15,061 nt of DNA from an uncultured Collinsella sp. (GCA_900757705.1 CAAEOW010000092.1:1-15061); one strand, 5' to 3'. Positions 1-8,857 are shown, counted from the first letter of the stretch. Translations and numbers: made by a program. Notes: generated from the letters alone by a model not told the origin.

Positions 1-464
1 AAGGCGCCCACCAGGCGATATCCCATATGGGCATGGAAATCCTGGCTGTTGTGCGTCAGATACTCGTCGTCCTTATCGTGCGGCACGGCGATGAGCGCGC
101 ACATGTTGGTGATGCCCATCGCGATCAGGCACTGCTTGAGCGCGTCGTGCAGCCTGCGGCCCAGCCCGCCGTGGCGCACGTCGCGCGCCAGATAGATCGA
201 CGTCTCGACCGACCAGTCATAGGCCTCGCGGCTGTTAAGCGCGCTCACATAGGCATAGCCCACTGGGTGCCCGTCCAGCTCCATAACCAAATACGGGTAG
301 CGCTTGAGCGTACGCTCGATGCGCCCGGCGAACTCCTCAACGCTCGGCACCTCGTATTCGCAGGTTATCGCCGTCTCGCGTACATACGGCTCATAGATGG
401 CAAGCAGCGCCGGCGCATCATCGGGCGTCGCCAGGCGAATCGTCGGCTCGGACATCTCGGGCAT
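1..464 (-). CDS. GNAT family N-acetyltransferase (phosphinothricin acetyltransferase-like), 3' end cut by window edge
   Basis: Reading the minus strand from 464 gives an open frame of 154 codons that runs off the left edge, so the C-terminus is missing. Seen: an early segment RETAITCEYEVP (residues 29-40), typical of the COG1247 phosphinothricin-acetyltransferase-like branch, and the acetyl-CoA pyrophosphate loop VRHGGLGRRL (residues 96-105), matching the Q/RxxGxG/A motif of GNAT enzymes. Known of the family: cytosolic transfer of acetyl from acetyl-CoA to a primary amine of an amino acid or amino-acid-like toxin. The actual substrate cannot be told from sequence. The start at 464 follows a strong purine-rich ribosome site (GGGGGAGGGG, 4-nt spacing); a second ATG at 455 is possible. 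It lies just downstream of the terminator at 481-524, so it probably needs readthrough or a promoter inside that short gap. Confidence 0.85.
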   Translation of the reverse strand, partial: MPEMSEPTIRLATPDDAPALLAIYEPYVRETAITCEYEVPSVEEFAGRIERTLKRYPYLVMELDGHPVGYAYVSALNSREAYDWSVETSIYLARDVRHGGLGRRLHDALKQCLIAMGITNMCALIAVPHDKDDEYLTHNSQDFHAHMGYRLVGA

Positions 465-480
465 ACAGCCCCTCCCCCAC

Positions 481-524
481 AAAAGCAAAGGCCGCCCTGC
501 GCCAAACCCAGGCGTAGGGCGGCC
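481..524 (-). terminator. Rho-independent terminator after the threonine-aldolase gene
   Basis: A 14-bp stem (490-503 with 511-524, a single mismatch) with a 7-nt loop is followed on the minus strand by the T-rich run TTTGCTTTTG. It begins 19 bp beyond the stop codon at 543 and closes the mfd-PAP2-aldolase transcript. Confidence 0.85.
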
Positions 525-542
525 CCTCGTCATTACATCAAG

Positions 543-1568
543 CTACAGGACAGCCGCCAGCGCGTCGATGTCCTCCTGCGTCGTGGCCCAGCTGGTGCAA
601 AAGCGCACCACGGTGTGGGTCTCGTCGTACTTTTCCCAGTACTCGATCGAGGCGTGCTCGCGAATGCGGGCCATGTCCTCGTTGGGCAGAATCACGAACT
701 GCTGGTTGGTCGGCGTCTCCAAAAAGAACTGGTAGCCGCGCTCGTGCAGCACGCGACGAAGCGCCTGCGCCGTCTCAATCGCCTGGCGGCCAATCTCAAA
801 ATACAGGCCATCGGTAAAGAGCGCCTCAAACTGCACGCCCGTCAGGCGGCCCTTGGCCAGCAGCGCGCCATGCTGCTTAATGCGCGGAATGGGATGCGCC
901 GGAGCGTGCATGCCGCAAAACACCACGGCCTCGCCGCACAGAGCGCCGCACTTGGTGCCACCGATGTAGAACACGTCGCACAGCTGCGCCAGCTCGGGCA
1001 GGGTAATGTCGCACCCATCGGCCGCCAGCGCATAGGCCAAGCGCGCACCATCCACAAACAGCGGAATCTGGCGCTTCTGGCACACCGCATGAATCGCCGC
1101 GAGCTCGGCCTTGGAGTACAGCGTGCCGTACTCGGTCGACATGCTCACATACACGGCGCCCGGAAACACCGTGTGTTCGTAGCTCTCGTTTTCGTAGAAC
1201 ACCTGGATATAGTTCTCGAGATCCTCGGCATGCATCTTGCCCTCGTAGCCGGGGATGGTGAGCACCTTGTGGCCGCCAAACTCGATGGCACCCGCCTCGT
1301 GGCAGGCGACATGGCCGGTCTCGGCGGCAACAACGCCCTCGTAGGGCGCGAGCAGCATGTCAATCACCGTCGCGTTGGCCTGTGTGCCGCCCACCAGGAA
1401 AAATACATCGGCATCAGGAGCCTGGCAGGCCTCACGGATAAGCTGCTTGGCACGCTCGGTGTGTGCATCGGTACCGTAGCCGGGCTGCGGCTCCATATTG
1501 GTGTCGACGAGCGCCTGCAGCACTGCCGGATGTGCGCCGTGGGAATAGTCATTGTTGAACGCGAGCAT
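543..1568 (-). CDS. Threonine aldolase / beta-eliminating lyase family PLP enzyme
   Basis: A 341-residue fold-type I PLP enzyme resembling low-specificity L-threonine aldolase, which cleaves threonine or allo-threonine to glycine and acetaldehyde in the cytosol. Seen: N-terminal NNDYSHGAHP (residues 5-14) and YGTD (31-34) as in the family, GGTQAN (60-65) for phosphate binding, H86 likely stacking on the cofactor ring, DGARL (173-177) with D173 contacting the pyridine nitrogen, and YIGGTKCGA (201-209) with K206 as the Schiff-base lysine. The length is normal for the family. The start has a GAGAGG ribosome site 7 nt upstream. It follows the PAP2 gene by 45 bp with no clear terminator, so the two are likely co-transcribed. 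Substrate preference (L-threonine, L-allo-threonine, phenylserine) cannot be decided. Another beta-eliminating lyase activity is possible, so no gene symbol is given. Confidence 0.9.
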   Translation of the reverse strand: MLAFNNDYSHGAHPAVLQALVDTNMEPQPGYGTDAHTERAKQLIREACQAPDADVFFLVGGTQANATVIDMLLAPYEGVVAAETGHVACHEAGAIEFGGHKVLTIPGYEGKMHAEDLENYIQVFYENESYEHTVFPGAVYVSMSTEYGTLYSKAELAAIHAVCQKRQIPLFVDGARLAYALAADGCDITLPELAQLCDVFYIGGTKCGALCGEAVVFCGMHAPAHPIPRIKQHGALLAKGRLTGVQFEALFTDGLYFEIGRQAIETAQALRRVLHERGYQFFLETPTNQQFVILPNEDMARIREHASIEYWEKYDETHTVVRFCTSWATTQEDIDALAAVL

Positions 1569-1613
1569 GATAATCCTCTCTAGCCGGGCACGAGCCCGAT
1601 GATTCAGATGGGG

Positions 1614-2477
1614 CTATTGTACGCCGCCCGGATAGGCAATGCGCGCGGCAAGGCACTCAAGCGCCAGCACCAGGGCAAAGCCGCAGCTCACGTCACTCAA
1701 AAAGTGCGCGCCGATCACGATGCGACCAAAGGCGACGAGCGCCGCGACCACAGCCGCCGCCCAAAAGATCACGCGGCGACGCGAAGGTTTTTCCTTAAAG
1801 GCTGCCGCGGGAAGCCCGGCGAGCATAAGGCCGATCGCCGCATGCGCGGTGTGCCCGCTCGCGAACGACTTGAACCCGTCCTTGATCACGCCGGCGGCGA
1901 TATAGGTCCACTTGTCGGGATTGCCGATTACCCACCACGGCTGAAAATTGAGCCCCGGCGTGACCTCGATCACGCGCATGCGCGGGCGCGACCACAGCGG
2001 CTTGACGATCACGTTGAGGATAATGGCCTGAGCGACCCACACGGCAAGTACCATCAACGCCCAGCGCGTGAGCTCGTCGGGCGCGGTGTCGCGCGTAAGG
2101 CGATAGGCAATAACGTTAACCGCAATGACCAGCACAAACGTCAGCACCAGCTGAAACGCGATGAGCTTGCCGCCGACGCGCAGCGATCCGATAATCTCGT
2201 AGCCGACCAGACCCACGTTGATCAAAACGCCCAGCGCAGCGAGCCATTTGCTCCCCCTGGAATCGGGGCGTGCCGAGCGCACGAGCATAACGCCTGCGAT
2301 GCTCGCCGTCAGCTCGAACGGCAGCTCGCCGGCCGCCTCGACAAAGCGACCGTACATGCTGCCGATGTTGAACAGCGCGCTCGAAATCTGATAGTCGAAG
2401 AAACTGCCCACGCCCAGACAAAGACACAGGACAACCGCGATAATGGCGACGTCTTTCTTATAGATGTATCCGAACAT
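1614..2477 (-). CDS. PAP2 superfamily membrane phosphatase
   Basis: A 287-residue integral membrane protein with roughly six to eight hydrophobic segments (about 9-25, 79-98, 105-125, 139-158, 212-227, 236-252 and 262-280). The three-part PAP2 phosphatase signature is complete: KPLWSRP (K159, R164, P165), ASGH (S207-H209) and GRIVIGAHFLSD (R252, H258, D262), the two histidines and the aspartate forming the catalytic centre. Family members remove phosphate from lipid phosphates such as phosphatidic acid or undecaprenyl pyrophosphate at the membrane. Which lipid this one uses is not shown by the sequence. The ATG is preceded by AAAGGAAAGC. It sits 56 bp after mfd and 45 bp before the aldolase gene, all on the same strand, so it is probably read from the mfd transcript. 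There is no functional link to mfd that I can see. Confidence 0.92.
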   Translation of the reverse strand: MFGYIYKKDVAIIAVVLCLCLGVGSFFDYQISSALFNIGSMYGRFVEAAGELPFELTASIAGVMLVRSARPDSRGSKWLAALGVLINVGLVGYEIIGSLRVGGKLIAFQLVLTFVLVIAVNVIAYRLTRDTAPDELTRWALMVLAVWVAQAIILNVIVKPLWSRPRMRVIEVTPGLNFQPWWVIGNPDKWTYIAAGVIKDGFKSFASGHTAHAAIGLMLAGLPAAAFKEKPSRRRVIFWAAAVVAALVAFGRIVIGAHFLSDVSCGFALVLALECLAARIAYPGGVQ

Positions 2478-2533
2478 GCTTTCCTTTCGATGGAACCAGA
2501 GTGCCCAAATGGGGCGTTTGCAGCGTCGACCCG

Positions 2534-5500
2534 TTAGTCGTCGTCGCTCGCACCCAACTGCTGCAACAGCATGAGTGCCGCGGCCAAGGGGCCGGTACCG
2601 TCGTTGGCGTCGAGACCGCGACCCAGGCCGCTGCCCGCGCCGGCGCCCGCCTTGTAGGGCACCGACAGTTTGCGGCTCTTGGGGAAGCTCACCGCGCCAT
2701 AGCGGGTCTTTAGCTCAAAGGCCACCTTCTTGGGCACGTCGACGCCCAAAAACGTGATGCGACCGCCGCTGAGCGTGACGCTCTCGAGCCCCAGGCGCTC
2801 GCCGCGAATGCGGATTCGTGCGCGATTGAACAGGTTGAGTCCTGCCAACGGCAGCTCGCCATGCGCGGCCTCGGTCTCTTCCTGCACCTCATCGATGCTC
2901 TCCAGGTCCTCGGCCGCTGCGAGCCTGCGGTACACGAGCACGCGCTGATCCACCGCCGGCAGGTACTCCTCGGACAAGAAGTAGTCGGCCGGCAGGTTAA
3001 TGCCCACGCTTGCCGCCTCCACGCCGGCATCGTCATCGCCGCGCGCCTCGGCTACCGCCTGGCCCAGCATCTGCGTAAACAGGTCAAAGCCCACGCTCGA
3101 CAGGTTGCCGTGCTGCTCGGCGCCCATAAGCGAGCCGGCACCACGGATCTCCAGGTCGCGCATGGCGATGCGCATGCCGCTGCCCAGGTCCTGGAACTCG
3201 GAAAGTGCGGTCAGGCGCGCTGTCGCCTCCTCGGTGAGTGGTAGCTCGCCCGGGAACATAAAGTACGCGTAGGCCTGCGTGGAAGAACGGCCCACACGGC
3301 CCTTGAGCTGGTAGAGCTGCGCCAGGCCCAGACGCTGCGAATCCTCGATGATCAGCGTGTTGGCGGTCGCGTTGTCGATGCCGCTCTCCACGATGGTCGT
3401 GGCGATGAGCACGTCGATCTTTTTGGTCGCAAACTCGATCATCACGTCCTCGACCTCGCGCGGGCTCATCTTGCCGTGCGCCACGCCCACGCGCGCCTCG
3501 GGCGCGGCCTCGTGCACGCGCGCCACGGCGTCGTCGATGGTCTTGACGCGGTTGGACACGTAATACACCTGACCGCCGCGGCCCACCTCCAGGCGAATCG
3601 CCGCGCTCACCACATCGGGGTCGTACTCCCCCACGTGCACGATCACGGGACGACGCCCAGTCGGCGGCGTCGTGATCAGGCTCATGTCGCGCACGCCGCT
3701 CGTGGCCATCTGCATGGTTCGCGGAATAGGCGTTGCCGAAAGCGTGAGCACGTCAATCTGCTCGCGCAGGTTCTTGAGCTGCTCCTTGTGCTGCACGCCA
3801 AAGCGCTGCTCCTCGTCGATGATCACCAGGCCCAGGTTCTTGGGGTTCACGTCGGCCGAAAGCAGACGATGCGTGCCGATGAGCACGTCGATCGTGCCCT
3901 CGGCAAACGCCTTGAGCGCGCGCTTTTGCTGCGCCGGGGTGCGGAAGCGGCTGAGCACTTCGACCTCGAGGCCAAACGGGGCAAAGCGCTCAAAGAACGT
4001 CTCGTAGTGCTGCTGGGCCAGAATGGTCGTGGGGCAGAGCACCATGACCTGGCGACCGGAGTCCACGCACTTAAACGCCGCGCGCAGGGCGACCTCGGTC
4101 TTGCCAAAGCCCACGTCTCCGCACAGCAGGCGGTCCATGGGCTTGGGCGCCTCCATATCGGCCTTAATGTCGGCGATGGCCTCCAGCTGGTCGCGCGTCT
4201 CGTCGTAAGGAAAGCTCTCCTCCATCTCGATCTGCTCGGGCGTGTCAGGCGGGCAGGCGATACCCGCGATTGATGAGCGGCGCGTATACAGGTCGACCAG
4301 GTCAAACGCCAGCTTTTTGGCGTTCTTGCGCGCCTTGTTGGTGGCGCGCGTCCAGTCGGCTGTGTTGAGCCTGGTCAGGCGCGGTTTGTCGCCGTCGGGG
4401 CCAACATAGCGCGTGATGCGGTCGACCTGCTCGAGCGGCACGTAGAGCTTGTCGCCGTCGGCATATTCCAGCAAAAAGTAGTCGCGCTCTTTGCCGCCCA
4501 CTTCCTGACGCGCAATCTCGCTAAAGAGTGCGATGCCGTGAGTGGCGTGCACCACGTAGTCGCCCGGCTTAAACGGGAAGGTGATCTGCGTAATGTCCAC
4601 CTTGCGGCGGCTGCGCGCGCGGTTGGCATCCATACGGGCGTTGAGGTCGGCGATCGAGAACACGGCCAGGTTGGCATCGGGCACCACCACGCCCTGCGGC
4701 AGGGCGGCATCGACAAAGGTCACGCGCCCGCGCGAGATGGTGGGCACGGCGGCACCGGCGGCAGCCTGGGCCGCGCCCGCCTCGAGCGAGCGGGCGTTGA
4801 GTGCGTCGGCCTTACGCTCGCGAATGGAAGCGTGGGCCTCCTGGCGTGCGGCACGGTCGGCGGAATCCGCCGCTGCCACGCGCACGCGGTCGCCGATAGC
4901 GCCGGCATTTTCGGGCGCCGCGGTCAGCGATTCCTCAAAGGTAATGCCCTCGTCGCCAAAGGTGAGCTCCATCGACTCACGCGCGCCGCGGTCGGGAATG
5001 GCAAACACGCAGGCATAGCGCTTGCCCACGACCTCCTGGATGCGCGTCATAAAACGGTTGTCCGAGCCTGCGATGGCAGGCTGCTCAATCTTGAGCTCGG
5101 CCGTCACCGCGCCGCCGGCACGAATGAGGCTTACGTAGTTCAGGCGCTGCTGGGCACCAAAATCGAGCTGTTGAGCGCGCACGTACAGACCGTCCAGGCG
5201 GTCAATCCCCGCCTCGCCGGCACGGGCCTCGATATCCTCGTAGGCACGCAGGCAGTCGTCGAACAGCGAGCGCGGCTCGGACAGAACCACGAGTGCCTTG
5301 CCGCTCACGTGCGCCAACGGGCTTACGGTCTGGCCGTACATCACCGGCAAAAAGCGGTCGAGCTCGGGCGTGACGATACGCGCATCCACCATCTCGAGCA
5401 GCGCCGCCAGCTTGCTGTCGTCCTGGCTGGCGCGGTAGAGCGCCACGTGCATGTTGTGGACGGCCTCGTCGGTGAGCGCCAGCTCGCGGCAGGGGAAGAT

Positions 5501-6166
5501 TTCGATGCTGTCCTCGTTGCCGATGGTCTGCCCCGTGGAGCTCACCATGCGGCGGATTCGGTCGATCTCATCACCAAAGAACTCGATGCGCACGGGTGCC
5601 TTTTCCTGTGCGGGGAACACCTCGACGGTGTCGCCGTGCACGCGGAACAGACCGGGCGCGTCGGCGGCGCCGGCATTGGTGTATCCCATGCCCACCAGGC
5701 GCTGCGGCACCTCGTCAAAAGGAATCTCCTCGCCCACCGCAAAAGTGGTGGACTCCCAATAGCGACTCTCGACCGGCGGCACGCAGCGCAACAGCGCACG
5801 GGCCGAGGCAACCATGATGCAGTTGTCCCCGCGCACGATGCGCCCCAGAGCCTCGCAGCGCTGCGCCACCACGGCATCGTCGGGCGCCTGCTCGCGCCAC
5901 GGATAGTCCTTGCGCTCGGGAAAACGGCACACGTGCGCCAGGCCCACATAGGCGGCCAGGCTGCGTGCGGTGCGATCGGCCGCGTCCTCGCCACTCACGA
6001 TGTAGACCGTGGGGCGCGGGCGGCGCGCAAACTGGGCTGCCGCCATGAGCGTGCGGCCCGACTGCGGCACGGCCAGCGTCACGTCCTCGCCAGAATCGAG
6101 CCCGGCCTCGACGGTCTGCAGCGCCTCGGCAGTGTAGAGCTGCGCGGCTATACGGTGAATGAGCAT
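2534..6166 (-). CDS. mfd: Transcription-repair coupling factor Mfd
   Basis: Mfd is the DNA translocase that pushes stalled RNA polymerase off lesions and recruits UvrA for strand-specific excision repair. With the ATG at 6166 it is 1210 residues, typical length. Seen in order: UvrB-like N-terminal module (about 1-400); a low-complexity Ala/Arg/Glu-rich insert (about 412-475); the CarD-like RNA-polymerase-interacting domain starting FKPGDYVVHATHG (532-544); the RecG-like helicase with Walker A GDVGFGKT (683-690), DEEQ (784-787), SATPIPRT (810-817) and GRVGRS (956-961); then the C-terminal UvrA-regulating domain. The tail has an unusual Gly/Ala/Asp-rich extension ending DDD. The start is chosen by GGAGGAATAGC directly before ATG; an upstream TTG at 6193 lies inside the T-run of a terminator and is rejected. 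The terminator-like hairpin 30 nt upstream means expression depends on readthrough or on attenuation. Confidence 0.97.
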   Translation of the reverse strand: MLIHRIAAQLYTAEALQTVEAGLDSGEDVTLAVPQSGRTLMAAAQFARRPRPTVYIVSGEDAADRTARSLAAYVGLAHVCRFPERKDYPWREQAPDDAVVAQRCEALGRIVRGDNCIMVASARALLRCVPPVESRYWESTTFAVGEEIPFDEVPQRLVGMGYTNAGAADAPGLFRVHGDTVEVFPAQEKAPVRIEFFGDEIDRIRRMVSSTGQTIGNEDSIEIFPCRELALTDEAVHNMHVALYRASQDDSKLAALLEMVDARIVTPELDRFLPVMYGQTVSPLAHVSGKALVVLSEPRSLFDDCLRAYEDIEARAGEAGIDRLDGLYVRAQQLDFGAQQRLNYVSLIRAGGAVTAELKIEQPAIAGSDNRFMTRIQEVVGKRYACVFAIPDRGARESMELTFGDEGITFEESLTAAPENAGAIGDRVRVAAADSADRAARQEAHASIRERKADALNARSLEAGAAQAAAGAAVPTISRGRVTFVDAALPQGVVVPDANLAVFSIADLNARMDANRARSRRKVDITQITFPFKPGDYVVHATHGIALFSEIARQEVGGKERDYFLLEYADGDKLYVPLEQVDRITRYVGPDGDKPRLTRLNTADWTRATNKARKNAKKLAFDLVDLYTRRSSIAGIACPPDTPEQIEMEESFPYDETRDQLEAIADIKADMEAPKPMDRLLCGDVGFGKTEVALRAAFKCVDSGRQVMVLCPTTILAQQHYETFFERFAPFGLEVEVLSRFRTPAQQKRALKAFAEGTIDVLIGTHRLLSADVNPKNLGLVIIDEEQRFGVQHKEQLKNLREQIDVLTLSATPIPRTMQMATSGVRDMSLITTPPTGRRPVIVHVGEYDPDVVSAAIRLEVGRGGQVYYVSNRVKTIDDAVARVHEAAPEARVGVAHGKMSPREVEDVMIEFATKKIDVLIATTIVESGIDNATANTLIIEDSQRLGLAQLYQLKGRVGRSSTQAYAYFMFPGELPLTEEATARLTALSEFQDLGSGMRIAMRDLEIRGAGSLMGAEQHGNLSSVGFDLFTQMLGQAVAEARGDDDAGVEAASVGINLPADYFLSEEYLPAVDQRVLVYRRLAAAEDLESIDEVQEETEAAHGELPLAGLNLFNRARIRIRGERLGLESVTLSGGRITFLGVDVPKKVAFELKTRYGAVSFPKSRKLSVPYKAGAGAGSGLGRGLDANDGTGPLAAALMLLQQLGASDDD

Positions 6167-6190
6167 GCTATTCCTCCGGCATTGCAACGC

Positions 6191-6219
6191 CAAAAGCCCG
6201 CCGAGGCAAGCTCGGCGGG
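6191..6219 (-). terminator. Strong terminator hairpin between nth and mfd, lying in the mfd leader
   Basis: A perfect 9-bp GC stem (6197-6205 with 6211-6219), 5-nt loop, followed on the minus strand by CTTTTGG. It serves as the nth terminator. Its base is only 30 nt upstream of the mfd ATG and overlaps nothing coding. Because no promoter fits between the hairpin and the mfd ribosome site, an mfd transcript must pass through it. Confidence 0.7.
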
Positions 6220-6226
6220 TCGTTCG

Positions 6227-6256
6227 TCAAATTCGTTGCCTGTCATGGTAACGCAT
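6227..6256 (-). CDS. Possible 9-residue leader peptide ahead of mfd
   Basis: A tiny open frame reading MRYHDRQRI then TGA, with GGAG 8 nt before its ATG, ends 8 bp before the terminator-like hairpin in the mfd leader. The arrangement (ribosome site, short peptide, terminator, structural gene) resembles an attenuation leader. There is no run of one amino acid that would name a signal, and a frame this short can arise by chance. Confidence 0.15.
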   Translation of the reverse strand: MRYHDRQRI

Positions 6257-6325
6257 GGAGAGGACTCCAGCTCAAGCGTACGCCCAGCCCCGCAACAAAA
6301 ACGCCAGACGAAGATGCGTTCCGCC

Positions 6326-6991
6326 CTACCCCGCTACGCGCACGCTGGGGCACAAATCTGCCAGCGGACACTCGTCACACTTGGGTTTGCGGGCGTCGCA
6401 GATCTCGCGACCGAAGGTGATCCACTGGTGGTTGACCGACTCCCAATACTCGCGCGGCAAAATCTTGAGCAGATCCTGCTCGGTCTTGAGCGGCTCCTTG
6501 GCATGCGTCTTGGGGCTCAGCATCAGGCGGTGCGCAATGCGGTTGACGTGCGTGTCCACCGCAATGCCCTCCACGATGCCATACCCCACGTTGAGCACGA
6601 TGTTCGCCGTCTTGCGTCCCACGCCCGGCAGCTTCACGAGTTCCTTCATGTCGGCCGGCACCTCGCCGCCATAGTCGGCGACGATCATCTGCGCGGCCTC
6701 GACGGCATGCTTGGCTTTGCTCTTGTAGAAGCCGAGTGACCTGATGGTGTCCGCCACGTCAGCCACGCTCGCCCCGGCCATGGCCTCGGGCGTGGGCCAC
6801 TGGGCAAACAGCCGCGGCGTCACCTTGTTGACCTGCGCATCGGTCGTTTGCGCCGAAAGCAGCACCGCGATCAGCAGGCGGAAGGGATTCTCGTGGTCCA
6901 AAAAGCACTCGACCGGGCCATAGCGACGGTTGAGGCGCTCACACACCTCGATGGCGCGCTCGCGCTTGGCGGCATTGGTCTCGCGTGGCAT
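6326..6991 (-). CDS. nth: Endonuclease III, [4Fe-4S] DNA glycosylase/AP lyase
   Basis: A 221-residue bifunctional base-excision enzyme that removes oxidised pyrimidines and cuts the resulting abasic site by beta-elimination. Seen: LLSAQTTDAQVNKVTP (44-59), the helix-hairpin-helix LPGVGRKTAN (121-130) with catalytic K127, VDTHVNR (145-151) with catalytic D146, and the four cluster cysteines C198, C205, C208 and C214 in the exact CX6CX2CX5C spacing. The ATG at 6991 is chosen because GAGGAG sits 6 nt before it; an in-frame GTG at 7015 has no ribosome site. It begins 63 bp after the ABC transporter stop with no terminator between, so the two probably share a transcript, which ends at the hairpin at 6191-6219. 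Confidence 0.97.
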   Translation of the reverse strand: MPRETNAAKRERAIEVCERLNRRYGPVECFLDHENPFRLLIAVLLSAQTTDAQVNKVTPRLFAQWPTPEAMAGASVADVADTIRSLGFYKSKAKHAVEAAQMIVADYGGEVPADMKELVKLPGVGRKTANIVLNVGYGIVEGIAVDTHVNRIAHRLMLSPKTHAKEPLKTEQDLLKILPREYWESVNHQWITFGREICDARKPKCDECPLADLCPSVRVAG

Positions 6992-7054
6992 AACGACTCC
7001 TCGGCTCAACGGCACAATAAACTGATAGGCACAATTGTCCCACGTCCGAGACGC

Positions 7055-8857
7055 TTACGCCTCCAAGAATGCGCCGGTCTGACGACTCCACAGGCTCGCG
7101 TACTCGCCGCCCGCCTCGACGAGCTGCACATGCGTGCCGTCCTCGACGATCTCGCCATCCGCCAGCACCACAATGCGATCGAGCGCCGCCACGGTGGACA
7201 GGCGGTGCGCCACCACAATGGAGGTACGTCCACGCATCAGGTTTTCGAGCGCCTCCTGCACCAGCGCCTCGGACTCGCTGTCGAGGGCAGAGGTCGCCTC
7301 ATCGAGCACCAGAATCGGCGCGTCGGTTAGGATGGCGCGGGCGATAGCCACACGCTGACGCTGGCCGCCCGAGAGCTTAACGCCACGCTCGCCCACCATG
7401 GTGTCAAAGCCACGGGGCAAGCGGTCGATAAACTCCAGGGCATTGGCCAGGCGCGCCGCCTCACGAATCTGCTCATCAGTGGCGTTGGGACGACCGTAGG
7501 CAATGTTTTCGCGAATGGAGCGGTGAAACAGCAGCGCCTCCTGCGGCACGTAGGCAACCTGGCGGCGAAGGCTCTGCTGCGTACAGCGCGAGACGTTCTG
7601 GCCGTCCACGAGCACGCGGCCGCCCTGCACATCGTCCAAGCGCAGCAACAGCTTGGTAAGCGTCGACTTGCCCGAGCCCGATTTACCCACCAGGCCCACG
7701 CGCTGGCCCGCCGCCACGTGAAGCGTCAGGTCGTCGAACACGTTCTCGCCCGCCGCGGCGTCACGGTACGCAAAGCTCAGGTGCTCAAAATCAATCGCGC
7801 CCTCGGTTACTTTGAGCTCAGAGGCGTCCGGGTCGTCTGCCACCAAACGCGGCTCGTCCAGCACGCGCGCCATCTCGGCCGCATCGCCCAAAGCGCGGTT
7901 GATGCGCTGCATCATGGAACTCACGTAGTTCAGGCGCATGGTGAGGTTATAGGTGTAGGTAAAGATCATGACGAGCGAGCCGGCCGAGATGCCAAACCAC
8001 GCATTGCCGCCCGCCACGAACACACTCACCACGGCCATGGTGATGACGATAAGGCCCGAGGTCGTAAAGTTTCGCTGCATCATGGCGTGCATCGAGACCG
8101 TCTCGGCGTCGCGCGCGGCGCGGTCGGCGGTATCGAACAGATCGCGTTCAAAGTCCTCGCGCCCGCAGGTCTTGACGGCCAAGATGTTCGTGACCGCGTC
8201 GGAAAGCACGCCCGAGAGCTTGTTCTGCGCGGCGGACGTCGCGGCCGAAAGCGGCATGATGCGCTTGTACATAAGCCAGACAAACGCGATGTAGACGACC
8301 ATAATGCCCACCAGGATCACGGTAAACGTCGGCACCACCGGAGCGAGCGCCGCCACCGTGCAGACAACCGAGGTGATGGTGGGAATGAGCGAATACACCG
8401 TCACGTCGACCAGCCCCGTATAGCCGCTCATAAAACGGCTTGTCTGGCTCACAAGCGATCCGCCAAAGCGGCTGGTATGGAATGTCATGGATTGGTTGGA
8501 GAGCGTGTCGAAGCATAGGCGCGCCAGGTGATAGTTGCCTGCGATCTCGAGCTTGTAGACGGTGTAGTCCTGTAGCTTGGAGAGGATCTGACCCACCAGG
8601 TTAACGAGTACGAGCGCCAGGATATAGGGGCCGAAGACCTCAAACACCTGGTCACCCGCCACGGGACCGACTTGAACGCGGTCGACAATGAGGGCCATCA
8701 CGTAGGTGTTGGCAAACGTGAGCAAAAAGATGTAGCCCGCCGACGAGAACACCGAGAGAAAGACAATCAGCGGCTGTGTGCGCGTGACGTCCCAAAAACG
8801 CTGCAGCGTGCGGCGCACGGTGGAGCGGCTGAGCGGGCTGGTGCTTCTCTGAGACAT
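7055..8857 (-). CDS. ABC exporter half-transporter (fused membrane and ATPase domains)
   Basis: A 600-residue fused permease-ATPase of the lipid/multidrug exporter class (MsbA/LmrA-like architecture), expected to work as a dimer in the cytoplasmic membrane. The N-terminal half (about 30-310) holds six transmembrane helices. The C-terminal nucleotide-binding domain has Walker A GKSGSGKST (391-399), Q-loop Q439, signature LSGGQ (495-499), Walker B ILVLDEA (515-521) and H-loop H551, all intact, so it should be active. The substrate is not predictable. The ATG at 8857 follows GAAAGGAAGCCC; the longer frame from 8893 has no ribosome site. No second half-transporter gene is next to it, suggesting a homodimer or a distant partner. 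It begins after the rmuC terminator and is followed by nth. Confidence 0.93.
   Translation of the reverse strand: MSQRSTSPLSRSTVRRTLQRFWDVTRTQPLIVFLSVFSSAGYIFLLTFANTYVMALIVDRVQVGPVAGDQVFEVFGPYILALVLVNLVGQILSKLQDYTVYKLEIAGNYHLARLCFDTLSNQSMTFHTSRFGGSLVSQTSRFMSGYTGLVDVTVYSLIPTITSVVCTVAALAPVVPTFTVILVGIMVVYIAFVWLMYKRIMPLSAATSAAQNKLSGVLSDAVTNILAVKTCGREDFERDLFDTADRAARDAETVSMHAMMQRNFTTSGLIVITMAVVSVFVAGGNAWFGISAGSLVMIFTYTYNLTMRLNYVSSMMQRINRALGDAAEMARVLDEPRLVADDPDASELKVTEGAIDFEHLSFAYRDAAAGENVFDDLTLHVAAGQRVGLVGKSGSGKSTLTKLLLRLDDVQGGRVLVDGQNVSRCTQQSLRRQVAYVPQEALLFHRSIRENIAYGRPNATDEQIREAARLANALEFIDRLPRGFDTMVGERGVKLSGGQRQRVAIARAILTDAPILVLDEATSALDSESEALVQEALENLMRGRTSIVVAHRLSTVAALDRIVVLADGEIVEDGTHVQLVEAGGEYASLWSRQTGAFLEA

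Noticed and set aside
27..1583. 518-codon plus-strand open frame opposite the aldolase and GNAT genes
   Set aside because: Shadow frame from high third-position GC; it lies wholly opposite recognised enzymes, runs through a terminator hairpin and has no recognisable domain.
1569..1613. CGGGC/GCCCG mini-hairpin between the PAP2 and aldolase genes
   Set aside because: Five base pairs and no T-run; not a terminator, so the two genes were kept as one transcript.
4538..6739. 733-codon plus-strand open frame opposite mfd and nth
   Set aside because: Antisense shadow of two well-supported genes; its composition (Ala, Arg, His, Gly) is typical of a reverse-complement reading of GC-rich coding DNA.
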